Notes: generated by a model not told the origin, from the sequence alone. A stretch of 64,000 bases of DNA from Sycon ciliatum (GCF_964019385.1 NC_088644.1:15045332-15109331), one strand, 5' to 3'. Counted from the stretch's first letter, positions 10,040 through 20,948 are shown. Translations and numbers: made by a program.

Positions 10040-10347
10040 GTCCACTGTTCACATGACCACCTGCCCAATGGCACTTGAGACTCTTAGGAGGTTAGGCTTG
10101 GACTCCGAGAAATATGACTTCAAACCGGACTCACTCCTCCATCCTCCGTGGCGATGAATTAGACGGTCTGGGATACCTGCAGCAGCCGCCACGGAGACAC
10201 CCCCGGAACGGAGGCTATGTACACATACTTGTCAGGATCCTCTCCAACTGCCGCCATGGCCGCCAGTACTAAATCCCTTGCTCTGGAGTATGACGTTTGG
10301 GACCGAATAACCTTCCGCCCATGGTGGGTTCGGACTCTGCCAAACAA
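10040..10347 (-). pseudogene. Tyrosine recombinase, C-terminal catalytic part
   Basis: One minus frame reads SYSRARDLVLAAMAAVGEDP. After a shift the adjacent frame reads HSLRSGG, then GIPDRLIHRHGGWRSE and a conserved tail. HSLRSGG holds the His-x-x-Arg catalytic pair of tyrosine recombinases, and RHGGW the second His/Trp position. The nucleophilic Tyr would lie in the SYF that follows. The frameshift near 10190 makes it non-functional. It is the C-terminal continuation of the pieces at 10814-10990 and 12160-12632. Confidence 0.75.
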
Positions 10348-10366
10348 TGTCGAGTTTGGTGAGTGA

Positions 10367-10769
10367 CATACTTGCCAACCCTACCGGAATTTCCGGGAAA
10401 ATCAAGGAAAAATCGCTTCCGTCCCGGTATACCGGAAAAGTTATAACATCAACCGGATTTTCGAAAATGTCCGTCAACACCTTTTTTTGTTGATTTTCAG
10501 TGTTTTGGACGCTCGCTCGCAGTGCTGTACCCAAAACGAAGGTGTAGCGGGCGAGAACGTTTGAGTAAGCGCATGGAAAAGCACTTTTTGTCGTACATGT
10601 TGTACTATTTACGAATGTTTTGTGGTCATGGTGACGCCACAATGATGTCATAAACAATATTTTGCACAATTATGATGTAAAAATTGCAGATCAAGGAAAA
10701 ATGGGCAAAAGCAAGGAAACACGTCATGCTGTGTCAAGGAAACTGTTTTGCCAGGGGTTGGCAAGTATG
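10367..10769. mobile_element. MITE with CATACTTGCC termini, 6-bp target duplication
   Basis: The 403-bp insertion starts CATACTTGCCAACCCT and ends with its complement. GAGTGA flanks it at 10361-10366 and 10770-10775. It interrupts the tyrosine recombinase between its R box and HSLR box. The interior is rich in ccgga/tccgg motifs and has no open frame of note. The superfamily is uncertain, since 6-bp duplications are unusual. Confidence 0.75.
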
Positions 10770-10813
10770 GAGTGATCACCGCTGGCGAGAAACTGTTCAA
10801 CTAGTTGTACTGG

Positions 10814-10990
10814 TTAGAGGTGTTGTTCCCAACGGCTGATGAACACCCAGTTACCTTCCCGGAACTGGTCGTTCTTTCTGCATTCCCGGAAAACTGCCAT
10901 ACAGTCTCGATGAATGGACAGGGCATCTACTCGGACATGAGAAAGATCATCCCCGCGGAGGAACCCAGCAAACCCTAATGTAATGAGTGC
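10814..10990 (-). pseudogene. Tyrosine recombinase, box I region
   Basis: The minus-strand frame reads ITLGFAGFLRGDDLSHVRVD and later KNDQFREGNWVFI. GFLRGDDL contains the first catalytic Arg of the recombinase fold. K-x-DQ-x-R-x-G is a frequent DIRS/Ngaro landmark between the boxes. It is cut off from the N-terminal part by MITEs at 11230-11939 and from the C-terminal part by the MITE at 10367-10769. Confidence 0.7.
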
Positions 10991-11229
10991 AGTGCTGCCA
11001 AAAAATCCGATTTTTCGGAAAGTGTCCAATTTTTGAAGGCTCTTCCGAAAACCGGTCCGAAAAGGATACGTCCGAAAAGCAGCCAAAATTGTCAGGGATC
11101 AGTACTTTCCTCTGCAGAAGTCCTGTATTTTCACTTTCGAGCACAACTAAAGGCACAAATCACAGTACATATGCTTCTAAAAAGGCTAGCGTTGGCCTGG
11201 GGAAGTGCAAAGTAGTAACACTACTAGTA

Positions 11230-11525
11230 CCGTAAAGTACCGCCAGAGTGCCCCGTCTCGCGGTACTTTTGATTTTACAGCCTGAGAAAGGAAAACCGTA
11301 TGGCAGAGTGCAACGAAGTTTGTACGATGTGAGAGTCTTAGTGTACTAAGGTCACGCTTGGCAGGGTTTTGTGTGGAGCTTGTGTCCGCTCGAAGGTACG
11401 GATTGACTACAAAACGTGCAATATGTGTACAAGGTTCATGTCGTATGACCTACAGACAGCAGACCACCTCCACAATACGACCACGAAAGGATGAGATGGT
11501 GGGGCGCTCTGGCGGTACTTTACGG
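11230..11525. mobile_element. MITE with CCGTAAAGTACC termini, TA target
   Basis: Termini CCGTAAAGTACCGCCAGAG and their complement, about 26 bp with one mismatch, are bounded by TA at 11228-11229 and 11526-11527. The 296-bp interior is non-coding. It is one of several insertions that split the recombinase gene. Confidence 0.75.
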
Positions 11526-11550
11526 TACATGCACGAGAATGCTGGCAATA

Positions 11551-11939
11551 GGGAGGTTTAGTCCCACGTATCCGTGGGTACTTTACGTGTGTGTTCCACG
11601 TGACAATCAGTGACCCACGTACAGACGTTTTCTGATTCACGACATACCGTGTATGGAGGCTCACCCACGTTCCGCCAGAACGTGGGTGAAAATCAGAATA
11701 GAGCGCATTGAGCGAGCTGTGAGGGTGCTCAGCTGAAGATGTTTCCGAAGCACGAAATCAAAATATTCGATGAGCTTCTTAGGCCCGGTTAGCTTCCTCT
11801 TTGACCAGGTTTGGGCCTTTCGCTTCATGCTTTTGTTTGTTCCGTGTGACTAACACAACATTGCAACGTAGGTGCCCTTCATCCACTTTACTTGTATCAC
11901 CCACGTACGCGTTTCTGTTACGTGGGAACTAAACCTCCC
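11551..11939. mobile_element. MITE with GGGAGGTTTAGT termini, TA target
   Basis: Inverted termini GGGAGGTTTAGTCCCACGTA, with small mismatches, are bounded by TA at 11549-11550 and 11940-11941. CCCACGT or its complement recurs several times inside, including a hairpin near 11662-11688. Such subterminal repeats are typical transposase-binding sites. It is 389 bp with no coding capacity. Confidence 0.78.
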
Positions 11940-12159
11940 TAGTGAATACAGTACACTCATGTATTACAAAATTCATGACAACGGGGCGCCATATCGGGTA
12001 CCATGGCAACAAAGCGAATTTTCTTCGTATTTTGGGCAATATTTTGAATTTCTGGAAAAATCGCAGAGAAGAATTTGCGCCATGTGGCCAGCCTTCGTGG
12101 TAAAGGGTGTCAGATTTTGGGCGAATATTATTTTTGGCAGGACTGTGAGTGTCAAGGTT

Positions 12160-12632
12160 TTGGAGATCCTGCAATTTTCCAGTAGACAGTGAGACCTTCA
12201 GCTTCTTGAGCAGTTTCGGTGTCAGCGGGGCTGTCCTCCTGCGCTGAGTGGCGAAAAATCTCTTTGCTGCTTGATGTAGCCTTTGCAGAATGGGTACTCG
12301 GCATGGATCAGGATGACTATAGGTGTTATGTTTCCAACTGATTCCATGAACCGCTGCAGAGACTGGCACTGGTGTACTGGAAGTGGCAATCTTCTTGACT
12401 AGGCACAATGCTACATGCAGCGGATCTGCCGGGAGAACTGAATACCTTGACATTTTGCCCACCTCTGCCACTGCGTGAAACTTGTCTTGTACTTCTTGAC
12501 AGTTGACTGGGCTCTGGAGCCTTCTAACACGGTTGGTAGCTGTTGAGTCAACAGCGACATCTCCGATGACAGGTGCATTGGCCACTGGAGGTGTTGACGG
12601 CAATCTGCGGGTGATGTGTCATAGCGAGACAT
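12160..12632 (-). pseudogene. Tyrosine recombinase, N-terminal DNA-binding part
   Basis: One frame carries GSRAQSTVKKYKTSFTQW then WAKCQGI. After a one-base shift near 12415 the next frame carries VALCLVKKIATSSTP, AAVHGISWKH and AAKRFFATQRRR. This is the SAM-like core-binding region seen in DIRS/Ngaro recombinases. Below about 12160 the similarity is lost in A/T-rich DNA, possibly another small insertion. Confidence 0.72.
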
Positions 12633-12639
12633 ACAATTT

Positions 12640-13671
12640 CAGTGCGAGAATCCAAATACAGCCCAATCTTTGAGTAGGAGTACATCGTATCGACATCTCA
12701 CTGCTGCTGTTGTTGCCACTATCATCGTCTTCTCAGAATCATCATCCTCGCCGTCAGGACTACCATCATCAACGTCATCATCATTCCAAGGTACACAGGT
12801 GCTCCATGGCTCAATGAGCTGGCCGCTAGCAGCAGGGACTCCAGAACACCGGGGGTTTTAGGTATCCGGGCCTGTGCACATATACATTAGTGTAAAGGAA
12901 ATGCTTCTCCCCCTGGCCCTCGCCACACAACAACGCAAACTCTTGATTGTATCTTCAATACTCTTATAATTATTATACCAAGAAATGACGAGGGCGCAGG
13001 AGGAGAGAGACAAACTTTAGTAACTAAAGTAACACCAAGTTACTTGGTGAGGACAAAAAGGCTTACGGGAAGACTCCCGGGAAAAGACTCGAAGAATCAA
13101 CAAAGAACAAGCAGTAATAAACCGAGGACAAATCGTGACGACCAATCAGGGACTAATACGTACAGAACACATGACCAAGACCAAGACAACCAGACCACGG
13201 ACGAATCACACACGACTCTCATTCCCAGACCAAACTAGCACTGCGCATGTACAGCATTCACTTGACAGTTGCTCTCACACAGACGGAAGCACATCCCCAG
13301 TCATACTCTGACAACGCGTACTCTTGCATGCACCACATACCATAAACATCACACATCACACCATACTCGCGCGTACACCTAGACAAACACTGGACTCCAC
13401 AAGACCAGAACCAAATACAACGACATGCGTAAATCAATACACGACGAAATCCGTTACATTAGCACCAACACAAAATGAGCATAATGTGGCCTCAGCATTT
13501 GCACTGTGCAACTGTGCACTAACGTATGGCTAGCACTTTACACTTCGGTGTTCCCTTTCCAAACAAAATCCACGGGCATACGCCCTACAGAAATGTATCA
13601 TCTCTTAAAGGGATGTTAACGCATTCTTTGACAAATTAGCACCAAGAAGTGCCCCGGAATAACAATGGCCA
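12640..13671. other. Interior of the Ngaro-like element, no gene recognised
   Basis: About 1 kb between RNase H and recombinase without a recognisable domain on either strand. The forward strand is rich in ACA/CAC runs between 13100 and 13480. Confidence 0.35.
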
Positions 13672-14203
13672 CTATGCAGCAGAAAACCACATTGGTACGA
13701 TCAGAGTGGCATGACTCTCATAGAACTCCACCATTGTGATAACTTTGCCAATCAGGTACAAAAATTGGGTAAGCCAAACATTCTCGCCCTCCCGTGGAAA
13801 CATGAATGCATCTACCGCAACACAGCCTGGGTTCCACCATCGTGAACAATACCGATTAGTTTTCCTTGTGCTCACACTAGCAAAACAGTTTAGGGTGTGT
13901 GGGCCCCACTCTTCATCCAACCACTCAAAAACAACAGGCATGGACAATTTTCGAAAAATAGTCCGCAAGTTTGTTATCTTCATGCCGCACCCATTCTGCC
14001 ACTAGCTGAATACCATACTGCTGGCAAATCCTATAGGTTAACAACACTATTTCCTGCAAACGGGAATTCCTACTTCCATTCATCAGAGTATAAACTGCTG
14101 CTTGGTTATCAGTGCGATGAATGCAAGTACGGTCTTCAACAGCCAGAGCCAGGGACTCGAGGACCAATTCGGCGCCCTTCAGTTCCCGCCATGTGGAGCT
14201 CAT
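13672..14203 (-). pseudogene. RNase H domain of the Ngaro-like element
   Basis: The first frame (14203-13925) reads SSTWRELKGAELVLESL, TDNQAAVYTLMNGS and ADYFSKI. The second (13983-13672) picks up EWLDEEWGPHTLNCFA, then NRYCSRWWNPGC and VDAFMF. S-S-T-W-R-E-L, TDN-x-A, N-x-x-AD and DAF are the RNase H landmarks of DIRS-order elements. The two frames overlap with a shift near 13960, so the domain is broken. Confidence 0.78.
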
Positions 14204-14395
14204 GTTTCATTTGCAAACTTGGGGGGGGGGGAGGCGCAATTCCCTCGAGCAGCTTCAAAACCTTTTGACAGGGTAAAACCGCCCCATCCACTATCACTAG
14301 CGTCGGACTAGGTCGATACTGCTTTTACTGGCTCGGATTTCCATATCGGCTTGCCATGCAGCTTGGCAAATGTGTTTGCCCAAAATCGGATTTCT

Positions 14396-15130
14396 TTAGC
14401 AACATCGCTTGGTAAAAACGTCAATGCATTCCATGTGCTTCTGCTTTCGATAAACCGGTACATTCCTCTTGTGCGGAGCCTGCCTTGGCCCTGGTGCTAC
14501 AGACATAGAGAGCAAAGTCCCAGCCAGGCTCTCTACAGCTCGTGCTGAAACTGGTCTTTCGCGCTGCAATTCTGCTACCCTCTTTTGAAATTGCTGTACC
14601 CACCTGTTTGAAGCTATTATCTCACCGTGCTCAAAATCAAGCTCGAAGCCAAGCACCTCAACTTTACAGGAGGGTATCCAACAGCATTTGGTTGGGTGTG
14701 GAGTGAAACCTGCTTGAACTAAGTCAGCTTTCATTGCGGCTACAACTTTCAATGCACTTGGTGTGACTCATAACCCCAGTGCCATCGTCCATGTACAATT
14801 GACAACGGATACCCTGCCGTCTCCAATACGCAAGCAAGGGCGATTTCAATGTGGTGATAACCACTTTTCAAGTCAAAGGTCACCACATAGTCTCCCTTCC
14901 TGTACACATCAAGCACTCTCCGGATGTCTTCTAGCTTAAACTGAAAAGATGCAAGGTGCTTGTTCTAAGGTCAACAATCAATCTTAGGTTTTCATCCCAT
15001 TGTCCACTACACCAAAAGGGGGCTACATACTACTAGTTCATTTGCTTCCCTTGCACAACCCAGACGAAGCATTTTACCACTTCTGTTTCTACAAATCCTG
15101 CATGTTGGATTGCACTTTCAGGGCTTGCAA
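14396..15130 (-). pseudogene. Reverse transcriptase of the Ngaro-like element
   Basis: The minus strand contains the catalytic block QLYMDDGTG near 14790, preceded by LRLIVDLR and followed by AGFTPHPTKCCWIP and VLGFELDFEHGEI, as in the thumb side of DIRS/Ngaro reverse transcriptases. Stops and shifts occur between about 14840 and 15050. The YMDD aspartates survive, but the frame is not continuous. Confidence 0.75.
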
Positions 15131-15411
15131 AAATCTTGGTGGAGGGACGTGATGAAAATGGAATCACATACCCATTTCTGATAACTGCTAAAACCATTCT
15201 TGATTCACCAATGCATTTCCAAAATGATACGTGTTGTGTTAGACCACCCACTATTACGTCATTCAGCCCGTCCCCTCCCTTATCTTCCTCACACACAAGC
15301 TGGGCAACCATGTACTCTGAACAAATTGTTTCTTCCAAACACCAAACATCATCATCAACATCATCGTCATCATCGTCACCATCATCAACAACATCATCAA
15401 CACAGACAAAC

Positions 15412-16182
15412 TTAGCTTTTGCTGAGCTTCAGGCAGTATGTGTGCCATCTCTCAGCAGTGATGGCACACAGCCGTGGACTGCCGGGTTGTGGGCGTGGAT
15501 GGATTGGCTGGCAATCGTTGTGCTGGGGCAGGCCGGGCTGTTGCGGCACTCCAGCTGCCGGCTGGTGAGGGAGTGCTGGCCCGAAAGGGCTTCTGCTGGG
15601 GCTTCGAGCCATTCTTCCCCTATTTTGTGGCTTCGATTGCCAGGCGGGGAAGTTTGCATTAGTCTGTACTGGCCAAGAGGCCAGCCATGCCCCCCCCCCT
15701 TCTGCGGACGCTGTGGCGGTGTTATGGCCATGGCGGTCCGCCACTGCCAGCCAGTCCAGCTTCTTCTGTAAGACCTCGCTCGCGCCCTTCAGTTCCTTAA
15801 TAGCCTTCTCCTTTTGGGATTTCTTGACTCTTTTTTTAGCTGGTTGGAGGTGGCCAGATGACTGTGTAAGACATTCAAATTGGTGCTGATAACTCAGCCG
15901 CTTCATACCTGGCATCGTGATTGTACTAGGCACTGATTTGCTCCAATTTTTACTCTTCCGCTTCTTGTCACACCTCCTCTCCGGAGATGACTCCGACAAC
16001 TCCGACGAGGACGAGCTGGACGACGACGGCGACGACGAGGAAGAGGAGGCCGACTGGCCCCGTTTCCTCTCCTTCTGCCGAAGGAATCGGCTTTCCAGGA
16101 GACGCATCCTCAACTCTTCCTCGTTTTGCAAGGAGGTTTCAGCTGTCTCCCGCGCAGCTTCAGCACGACGACCTCTCGGCAT
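15412..16182 (-). CDS. Gag-like protein of the Ngaro-like element
   Basis: A 257-codon frame runs from the Met at 16182 (MPRGRRAEAARETAETS). A Met further upstream at 16257 precedes a hydrophobic stretch and is less likely to be the start. An Arg/Glu-rich, probably helical N-terminus is followed by a long Ser run, a basic KKRKSKN segment, a Lys-rich helix near AKKRVKKSQKEK, and a Pro/Gln-rich tail. Position directly upstream of RT and low complexity fit the nucleocapsid-like first ORF of such elements. It is the least damaged frame of the element. I cannot assign a fold. Confidence 0.55.
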   Translation of the reverse strand: MPRGRRAEAARETAETSLQNEEELRMRLLESRFLRQKERKRGQSASSSSSSPSSSSSSSSELSESSPERRCDKKRKSKNWSKSVPSTITMPGMKRLSYQHQFECLTQSSGHLQPAKKRVKKSQKEKAIKELKGASEVLQKKLDWLAVADRHGHNTATASAEGGGAWLASWPVQTNANFPAWQSKPQNRGRMARSPSRSPFGPALPHQPAAGVPQQPGLPQHNDCQPIHPRPQPGSPRLCAITAERWHTYCLKLSKS

Positions 16183-16243
16183 GATGGCAAAAATCGGAAT
16201 AAGTAAAAGGAAAAGTTTGACACGTGCAACAAAACAGACTGCA

Positions 16244-16460
16244 CCCTTGACAAGCAAGACAAAAAGAAGGGTAATCTTCTTGCGTAAGCGCTGTTCTACA
16301 TCGCTCGAGGCTCGCTCACCAATGATTTATTACGTCCATACAGTGACGTCAACCTGGACTACGTGCCACAACAAAATAATAGTACACATAAAAACAAGCA
16401 TTGCCAATTTTCGAAGTTCGAGAGAACATTGCTTCTCGTCTCTTTCGGATACTCAGCTAA
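16244..16460 (-). repeat. Split direct repeat A1 (5' end) of the Ngaro-like element
   Basis: Direct match to A2 at 9648-9845, located immediately upstream of the gag-like start. Confidence 0.7.
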
Positions 16461-16718
16461 CGAGAAGCGAACACAGGTGATTGTCGCGCTGGAAATGAAG
16501 CGTCACTGAAAGTGCGTATTCCTAGTGATTTTTTGGCTCTCAGGCAAAAGTGAAATTTTCTTTATACCTGAGACCTTTGCCGTTGGAAAATCCTACTTTT
16601 CAAAGGTATTAGAAGGCAGGTGTGATGATACTTGTTCTAACACCGTGAACATTCACTCTCGATCCACATTCATTCTCGCTCCATATATACTCGGGCAGAC
16701 ACAGAGACATAGACAGCA

Positions 16719-16874
16719 ATGGCAACAGCACCCAAATTGAAGGGTAGTTGGCCGCAGCCAGATGTGAACATTCACGCTATCACTGCTGAGAATCCTCGAT
16801 GCCTACCCACATTTGATTGGGTTGAAAGGATGCTAGGCCAGGATCATCCACATACCAATGGTACGTGTAAGTAA
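16719..16874 (+). other. Possible short plus-strand exon, 52 codons
   Basis: An ATG-initiated frame (MATAPKLKGSWPQPDVNI) runs to a stop. A GTACGT donor-like site follows AATG at 16857-16866. A TATA-like catatatac at 16680 and CA-rich DNA precede it. It is antisense to the CCP gene and unrecognised. It might be a first exon of a small nested gene or chance. Confidence 0.2.
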
Positions 16875-16925
16875 AATAGCTCTTCCTCACATTTCCCCAA
16901 GAAGAATAAATAGGTTATCACTTAC

Positions 16926-17111
16926 GTTGGCATGTAGGTTTGGCTTGAGACCATTGTCCAGTTCCTATACATGTCACTGTGAGTGTACCACTTGGTATGT
17001 TCTCCATCTTATAACCTGTGTTACAAGTGTATCTTATTGTCTTTCCATACTCAACTCCGTTTCGTACATATTGACCATTAGTAGGTCGACCAGGATCTAC
17101 ACAAAATATAC
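16926..17111 (-). CDS. CCP/sushi-domain exon
   Basis: A 62-codon CCP module, acceptor at 17112-17113, donor gtaagtg from 16925, phase 1-1. Landmarks are VDPGRPTNGQY, YTCNTGYKM, then TCIGTGQWSQAKPTCQ. It shares its second half almost exactly with the 9115 and 19832 exons but has three extra codons before SGTLTVTC. It is a sister duplicate. The next exon of the gene going downstream is 9115-9291, beyond the Ngaro-like element. Confidence 0.88.
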
Positions 17112-17593
17112 CTGTTAGAACAACAACACAGTCCTTTTCAAACTATTATCATTCTTATGTTAACTGTTGTAAACTTACTCTTTGCATGGCTTAGTGACAT
17201 TTTACTATGTAGGATCAAGTGTGTTTCCAGTGATATCATGAAAGCCTATTACCGAGTGTAAATACAGTACTGCTTCATGAAATCCGATCAAGCCAGTCAA
17301 TGCAACGCCGGGCAATGTGCAGCCCTCCACCTGTTAACATTTGGATGTGAATTAGTGCAGGGTGTAAATTGAACTCACGCGTCAGGATTTCATTGAGCAG
17401 ATCTGCACACGAGTGTTATTATGCTAACACATGCAAGCAGCCAGACAGCTTGCAAAACGATTTTTTCACTCGTAACACCCCCCCCCCCTCCCCCTCAGGT
17501 TGCTTTTCCACTCAGAGTCTTCTGGCAGCTCCATGTGGTAGTATTATGAGGTTGACTTTGAGACATCTAGCGGTTCCAAGTGGAGTCACTTAC
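17112..17593. other. Intron with poly-C tract
   Basis: Intron between two CCP exons. A C-rich run lies near 17478-17497. No other feature was seen. Confidence 0.6.
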
Positions 17594-17779
17594 GTTGACA
17601 CTCGGGTTTAGGCTGAGACCATGCCTTGGTTTCCATACACGTTGCTGTCAGAGTACCAGTTGGATGACCCACCATGAAATATCCTGTACTACATTCATAA
17701 GTTACTGTATCCTGGTATCTCACACCTGTACGTCTGGATTTACCATTGGCAAGTGAATCGAGTTGTGGACAGCTAATAC
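17594..17779 (-). CDS. CCP/sushi-domain exon
   Basis: A 62-codon CCP module with acceptor aacag (ending 17780) and donor gtaagtg (from 17593), phase 1 at both borders. It begins ISCPQLDSLANGKS, has YECSTGYFMVGHP in the middle, and ends TKAWSQPKPECQ. The four Cys and Trp are in place. It is related to but clearly distinct from the 16926 exon 480 bp away. These two are the closest pair of exons in the window and give the best local evidence for a real spliced gene. Confidence 0.88.
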
Positions 17780-19403
17780 CTGTTAAACATTCAACACAAT
17801 TTTTAATACACACAAGGTTACCCAGACGAAACCCCAAAGCACTAAAAATTTGCGTGTTCAAGATTTTGAACTCCATATTCTTCAGCAACCACAATCACAA
17901 AAAGAGAGGTTTGAAACATCACTATAATAATGGGAAATCACGAAGTGGAAGCACGAATGACACTGAGTGAGTGTCAAAAACGCTCCCACATGCACACCAG
18001 GGCATGAAATAACAGTCGGACATCGGACATTTTCCCACTGTTTTTGGTCGTTGTCCGGGCGAAATATCCGGTTGACGGACAAAGTGTCCGATCGAACCGA
18101 TACGAAAAAATACTCCATGGGCATTTGTATGCACGCAGGCGCTGTCAATTTTTTGTTACTCCGCCAAATCTTGATCAAATTCAACAATCGATAGATCTAA
18201 GTGGTAGAGAAAGCTCTCCGCTATCGCCTCGAACAGGTCCGAAGTCTCTCTGACGAAGTTTGAGTGAGCGGCGATCGATCAAACACTTTGAATTCTCTAG
18301 GCTGCGTGCTGCGAGTCGAGTCAGCAGATTTTCCTTGTGATTCAGGACAGGCAGCAGTGCTGGCAGGAACGAGAGCAGCACGGTCACGCGTATTCATTGA
18401 AAGGTAAAGGTACCACTCGCAAAAAAATTGAGTAGTTCCGAGCTGAATTCAGTGAAATGCCTGATTGAAGGAGACCAATTTCGTCTCAGATCAGGACCTG
18501 GACTCCCGTTTGGAGCGCGTTGTGGTGGACAATGAGTTGTCCTCTTGGCGAGTTAGGGCTCATTGTACTTCTCTTATCAAGAGCTTTCTAATGAGCCCAA
18601 GATCATCAAAATCGGTCAAGTAGAACCAAAGTAATGTTGGAATTAGAGTGCGCATTTTCAGGCAAGAAGCTCCGTGCTGTGCGAGTGGCCACTTGTGACA
18701 AGTGGACTGCTGAGTGAGACAAGGACCTTTCGACATCCATTTGGTTGGAGTATGAGAGATACAAAGACGATCGCGCCGGGGTGAAGTGCTTAGATGGAAG
18801 CTTTGTGTGCGGTTCGCCGAGAAGATTTGTTGGTCCAAAAACATCTTGGAGTCCTTCCTCGTTGAGGGAGAAAATTGAAAATGTCGGCTTTCAAAGACAA
18901 GTATGGCAAAATGGTATGTCCGGGTATGTCCGACCAATTGAAGTGTCAAGAAATTTTGTCAGAGCAACCCTGATTTCTTATTGCATGGCCTGCACACCAT
19001 AAACGTTTCTTTTCTCCAACACCCAAAACGGTATCTTGGCTACGAATATCTTCACATTTCACCAAATTGTCTCGTCTGGCTCATCATCAGGGTCAAACTT
19101 CTACACTATACGAGATAGAAATCCGTAACGGAATCTGGTGTAGCGAGTCAAAGAAAGGAAGCAAGGTTACAAGCAAATGTACAAAATAAAACAGTGATGG
19201 AGCGCGTTCTTGCACCCACGTTTTTACAGGCCCAGAGTTCAATCGACTCTGCATCACTCGAGCTGCGGTTACTTGAGCTGGCTGCTTGTGTGTCTAGCTG
19301 GTGGCGTAGAGTATCTCTTGCTTTCTCAGCCTGGCGCATGGCAGCGATGGGAAAGGGACAGTTCAATGCTGTCACCTAGGTGCTTGGAAGAACCGTGGGC
19401 AGG
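17780..19403. other. Intron, no gene recognised
   Basis: About 1.6 kb with no coding landmark. A cluster of gtcggacat/tgtccg motifs near 18015-18105 looks like the subterminal part of an unidentified transposon. Confidence 0.35.
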
Positions 19404-19778
19404 GTGGCAAGTGAAATCCGACACTTGGCATAAGGGACTGGACTATGCAGTCTGCAGTCCCTGCAGCCCTGCATACGTAGTACACTGCGTTGCATTTACA
19501 TACAACTTCATCTCTCTGATGACAAAACTTGTACTCATCACAGTCAAGGTTCACAGTCAAGGTTCAAAAGGTGCTGGCAAAATTGAAAAATGAATGAGGA
19601 TTGGACACCAATACTCCTTATGTACCATGTTTGTGACCTGTGTGTATCTACGCTGTGACCTTTCGATCTGTTTGAGATGCATACGGCTCTATTGTACAAC
19701 TTAGGTGCAGTGCATTACATCATTGGTGTCGATTTTCGGCGCGGTCCCCTATGGCAATTGTCGGATTTCACTTGCCAC
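19404..19778. mobile_element. MITE with GTGGCAAGTG termini
   Basis: GTGGCAAGTGAAATCCGACA at the left is matched by its complement at the right end (19759-19778). The 375-bp interior is non-coding. No target duplication is obvious, so the class is open. Confidence 0.65.
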
Positions 19779-19809
19779 AACTGTACATGCACAGTGTATG
19801 TATGTGTGT

Positions 19810-20440
19810 ATACAATACCGATAACACTTACGTAGACATGTAGGCTTGGCTTGAGACCATTGTCCAGTTCCTATACATGTCACTGTGAGTGTACCTTGTG
19901 GCATCTCATAACCTCTGTTACAAGTGTATCTTACAGTCTTTCCAAACTCAAATCCGTTGTGTGTATATCGACCATTAGTAGGTCGACCAGGATCTACACA
20001 AATTATCCCTGTTAGACCAACAACACAATTCCATACAGTTTTTATGAGAAGCTTTATCAGACATGATCATCAGCGCATGGGTGATACTGACTCACGCTAC
20101 TGTCTGGAGTTTGTGTTCTCTCGCACACCTCACATTTGAAACAGCAAAAACCACAGTGCAGGGTCGGCTGCGGACAGCCACATTGCCTTGTTTCAAGGGA
20201 AAAACAGGGTTGCCAGAATGGAGGCAAATGATACAGCAACTGCAGAATAACCACCCAGATAAAAAATAAGCAAATAGAACTTATAAAATCAGCAGTGCAG
20301 AAAAATACAGCAAAGAAACCACCGCATTCAGAACAAAGTAAATACATGGGGCGGGTGGGTGGGCTCTTGACAAGCATGACAAAAAGAAGGACAATCTTCT
20401 TGCGCAAGCACTGTTCCACAGCGCTCGCTCAACAATGATG
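19810..20440 (-). repeat. Segmental duplicate of 9095-9722
   Basis: The CCP exon, its intron borders, and about 430 bp beyond, including the B2 repeat and the start of A2 of the Ngaro-like element, are repeated with a few percent divergence. Similarity stops after caacaatgat. The retroelement end is therefore older than the duplication. Confidence 0.82.
19832..20008 (-). CDS. CCP/sushi-domain exon (duplicate of 9115-9291)
   Basis: A 59-codon CCP module, acceptor aacag ending 20009, donor gtaagtg from 19831, phase 1-1. Landmarks are ICVDPGRPTNGRY, YTCNRGYEMP, then GQWSQAKPTCL. It differs from the 9115 exon at only a few residues and keeps the open frame, so both copies have been under constraint or the duplication is recent. 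The three cysteines and Trp of the second half are unchanged. Confidence 0.88.
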
Positions 20441-20948
20441 TGACGTAAGTTAGTTAACTAGTACCTGAAAGGCCTAGCTAGATTTCGAGTGGATTTCGAA
20501 AGCGACGGGTGGGTGATTCAGATTGATACAGCACCGCATCAAAATAAATTTTCTTGTCACACTGCGCAGGCAAGAGCAGCGCGACGCACAAGAAAATAGT
20601 CGGCTACTCGGAATCAGTTCCATTTTGCAAAACAGCCGAGATCGCTCACCTGCGGGATCGCTCGCAAATCTGAGATCGCAGTTCCCTCACCTCCAGCTCA
20701 ACGCGTATCCAACGTATCGTGGAGATTTGCAAGTACTGTACGCGTCATCGTCGTTCAAAATAAATCTTGCAAAGAGCGGCGACTGATATGAACCACACAG
20801 GCAGTCGTGCTGCCCACGCAAACTTCCTATAGAGAAGGCGACCGTCGCGATCGACTTCCCTTTAGCCCCATCCCTCACACAAACAAGTCAACAAAGAGGC
20901 ATCTTTGGATTGAGGAGTGCTGGTTTCAAAACAACTGGTTTGAAGTTC
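20441..20948. other. No gene recognised
   Basis: Intronic DNA between the duplicated segment and the minisatellite; nothing recognised on either strand. Confidence 0.35.

Larger units (their letters stand above)
9310..16480 (-). mobile_element. Decayed Ngaro/PAT-like tyrosine-recombinase retrotransposon
   Basis: On the minus strand the order is gag-like ORF, reverse transcriptase, RNase H, tyrosine recombinase, as in DIRS-order retroelements. A block next to gag (A1, 16244-16460) recurs in the same orientation beyond the recombinase (A2, 9648-9845). A second block occurs on both sides of A2 (B1, 9865-9932; B2, 9401-9470). A1-ORFs-B1-A2-B2 is the split direct repeat layout of the Ngaro/PAT group rather than the inverted repeats of DIRS1. 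Frameshifts, stops and at least three inserted MITEs show it is dead. The outer limits are approximate. It lies in an intron of the CCP gene. Confidence 0.75.

Noticed and set aside
12670-12861. Ser-rich 63-codon plus-strand ORF
   Set aside because: It derives from tcatca-type low complexity and lies inside the retroelement on the wrong strand.
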